Assembly: GCF_026965555.1 (NCBI RefSeq)
Contig: NZ_CP114040.1
Span: forward strand, 1,240,001-1,304,000
From: Nannocystis punicea
GTDB taxonomy: Bacteria; Myxococcota_A; Polyangia; Nannocystales; Nannocystaceae
Reading direction: 5' to 3'
DNA length: 64,000 bases
Shown: piece by piece, positions 62,890 through 64,000 of the stretch
Position numbering within the stretch: the first letter of the stretch is position 1
Layout of the letters: each line of letters starts with the position of its first letter
The notes under the pieces: model-generated
What the model was told of the DNA's origin: nothing
Database searches by the model: none
Seen by the model: only the letters and a program-made list of their open reading frames with translations
Position numbers and translations under genes: made by a program

Positions 62890-63120
62890 TCACTGGGTGG
62901 GCGCAGGGGCCTTGCCGTCGACGGTGAGGCGACCGTATTGGTCGGCGAGGGTGTCGCGCTTGGCGCCGAAGATGCCCTGGAAGGCGAACATCACCATCCA
63001 TGCAAAAAGACCAGCGAAGAAGCCGATCACGAGGATCTGGAGGATCCCCCCGGCGGTGGCGACCGGGGGCTTGGATGCTTCGAGCTCCCACTTGTTGTCG
63101 GCGATTTCGGCGGTAGACAT
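62890..63120 (-). CDS. Small membrane protein
   Basis: 76 residues, with AGGAG at about 8 bp before the ATG at 63120. It has one hydrophobic helix (about residues 25-52: ILQILVIGFFAGLFAWMVMFAF) and soluble ends. The N-terminus MSTAEIADNKWELEASKPP and tail LADQYGRLTVDGKAPAP show no known motif. Its size and single helix suit an accessory subunit of a membrane complex. No partner is visible. It is about 250 bp from the DUF305 gene on the same strand. Confidence 0.6.
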   Translation of the reverse strand: MSTAEIADNKWELEASKPPVATAGGILQILVIGFFAGLFAWMVMFAFQGIFGAKRDTLADQYGRLTVDGKAPAPTQ

Positions 63121-63678
63121 GGTTTCACTCCTGGCGCCCGTACGCGAGCACAGCTGATGCTTGCACGAGCGTCTCCCGCGAACAAGGGGCAGCAGATAGA
63201 GCAGACTCGACTACAATGAACAATGTTGCGTCTGGTCTCCCGGGTGCTTTGCAGCGCCGCCGGGAACGCGCGAAGCATTTTTCATGCGATGTTGCATCAG
63301 AATTCGACGGCTCGCTCGAGCGCAGCGTGGCGCCGAACTGCAGCGCCGGGGTCGGCTGCGGCAGGCCGAACCCATGCGTCGAGGGACGTGCTCGAACGAG
63401 GTCCGCCGCAGCGGCGAGGACTCTCAGTCGCGGTCGTCTCCGGCGCTCGATCGATTCGCGCGGCCCGCCATGACGCTGACTCGACGATGCGGGCCGCCAG
63501 CATCCGCGGCAGCAAATACGTGAGCCTGTTGGACGTACAGGGGGTCGCCAGCGCCGCCTCCGAGGTGGCGATCGACGGGGGGTTCCAGTGGACGCCGCGA
63601 CCCGACAAGGAAAGGCCGACGCTGACGGACGGGAAATTCCACGCGGTGCGCAAGGACTGAGCCGCGTGGTCTCGGAGG
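63121..63678. other. Intergenic region with a possible gene fragment
   Basis: About 560 bp between two minus-strand genes. Most is coding-poor. A short plus-strand frame (63487-63660, 57 codons) has good third-position GC and reads SKYVSLLDVQGVASAASEV and FQWTPRPDKERPT, so it may be a fragment of a lost gene. It has no ribosome-binding site. No family recognised. Confidence 0.3.
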
Positions 63679-64000
63679 TCACGAGCCCAGCGAACCGCCG
63701 ATCACGTGGGCGAGCACGGAGGCGACCGCGGTCACCAAGACCACGGTGATCGCGTAGCGTCGCCAGTGCGCCAGCGTGGCGGGCTCGCCGCTGGCCGTCT
63801 TCCCCGCCCATCGGGTGATGTCCACGCGTCGGGCCACGATCGTCAGCACGACCGTGAGCCAGACGACGCCGTCGAGCACCGAGGGGAACGCGTCCCCGTT
63901 CATGGCGATCACCGCCAGCGACGCGTACACGACCGCGTTGCCGATGAGCATCCAAAACAGTCGGAGTGCGCAGCCCGCCGGAGCAGGTGCGTGGTCGGGG
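63679..64000 (-). CDS. Membrane protein, 5' end beyond window
   Basis: The visible frame is open to the window edge and reads about 106 residues, with no stop upstream of an internal ATG at 63951. Three hydrophobic segments are seen (around LFWMLIGNAVVYASLAVIAM, GVVWLTVVLTIVA and ITVVLVTAVASVLAHVIGG), separated by a charged loop (RRVDITRWAGKTASGE). The gene probably starts to the right of the window. Family unknown. Confidence 0.6.
   Translation of the reverse strand, partial: PDHAPAPAGCALRLFWMLIGNAVVYASLAVIAMNGDAFPSVLDGVVWLTVVLTIVARRVDITRWAGKTASGEPATLAHWRRYAITVVLVTAVASVLAHVIGGSLGS

Noticed and set aside
63223..63660. 145-codon plus-strand frame near the right end
   Set aside because: Only the last 57 codons have coding-like composition. 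The first part is Arg/Ser-rich and lacks a ribosome-binding site, so it was noted only as a possible fragment.

Overview
The window is about 64 kb of very GC-rich DNA with strong G/C third-position bias and frequent GTG/TTG starts. It looks like chromosome from a myxobacterium of the Nannocystis type. The clues are a MYXO-CTERM-like tail on one secreted protein, many lipoproteins with long Ser/Thr (TTS/TTG) linkers after the lipobox, two membrane-anchored Ser/Thr kinases, Cys-rich repeats, an IgGFc-binding-like lipoprotein and a carotenoid cluster. This assignment comes from family content, not from any marker gene. No rRNA, tRNA, IS element, prophage or CRISPR array was recognised.

Layout. 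0-7 kb: a Cys-rich lipoprotein, a glycoside-hydrolase-like lipoprotein, a fused DhaK-DhaL dihydroxyacetone kinase, an unknown protein and the remains of an XRE-type regulator. 7-18 kb: an MBOAT acyltransferase with an SGNH hydrolase (polymer O-acylation), a VWA lipoprotein, a DUF4328-like membrane protein, a HExxH metallopeptidase-like protein, a VanX-type dipeptidase with a repeat-built linker and a retinol-saturase/CrtISO-type oxidoreductase. 18-24 kb: a Ser/Thr kinase and a small partner divergent from an ECF sigma factor, then a VWA lipoprotein. 24-30.4 kb: carotenoid genes crtU, a UbiE-type methyltransferase and crtE on the minus strand, divergent from overlapping crtD-crtC. 30-45 kb: mostly surface, envelope and signalling proteins, including a membrane phosphatase-superfamily protein, DUF4056, HupE/UreJ, an S41 protease, an alpha/beta hydrolase, an NHL/DUF4215 lipoprotein, a PHP hydrolase and a kinase with a duplicated 3' end. 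An orphan CoA-transferase B subunit follows. 45-52 kb: secreted and surface proteins, including three paralogous small beta-rich proteins. 52-63 kb: a heavy-metal RND efflux operon (membrane fusion protein, RND pump, TolC), with two of the beta-rich proteins read on from it. A decayed copy of the TolC gene, gene fragments, a porin-like barrel and a DUF305 protein follow. The last gene runs off the right edge.

The carotenoid genes predict an aromatic-ring carotenoid with a hydrated, desaturated acyclic end; phytoene synthase, phytoene desaturase and cyclase are not in the window. The efflux operon, porin and DUF305 protein suggest a transition-metal resistance island assembled by duplication and decay.

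The most unusual feature is a short palindrome, roughly ACATGTCC-n-GGACATGT or CCTGTCCCC-GGGGACAGG, scattered through the window. It lies between genes, in clusters of four, and inside coding sequences, where it is read in a preferred phase as P-V-P-x-D and builds proline-rich linkers. It also sits at the junctions of a tandem duplication of one kinase's 3' end.
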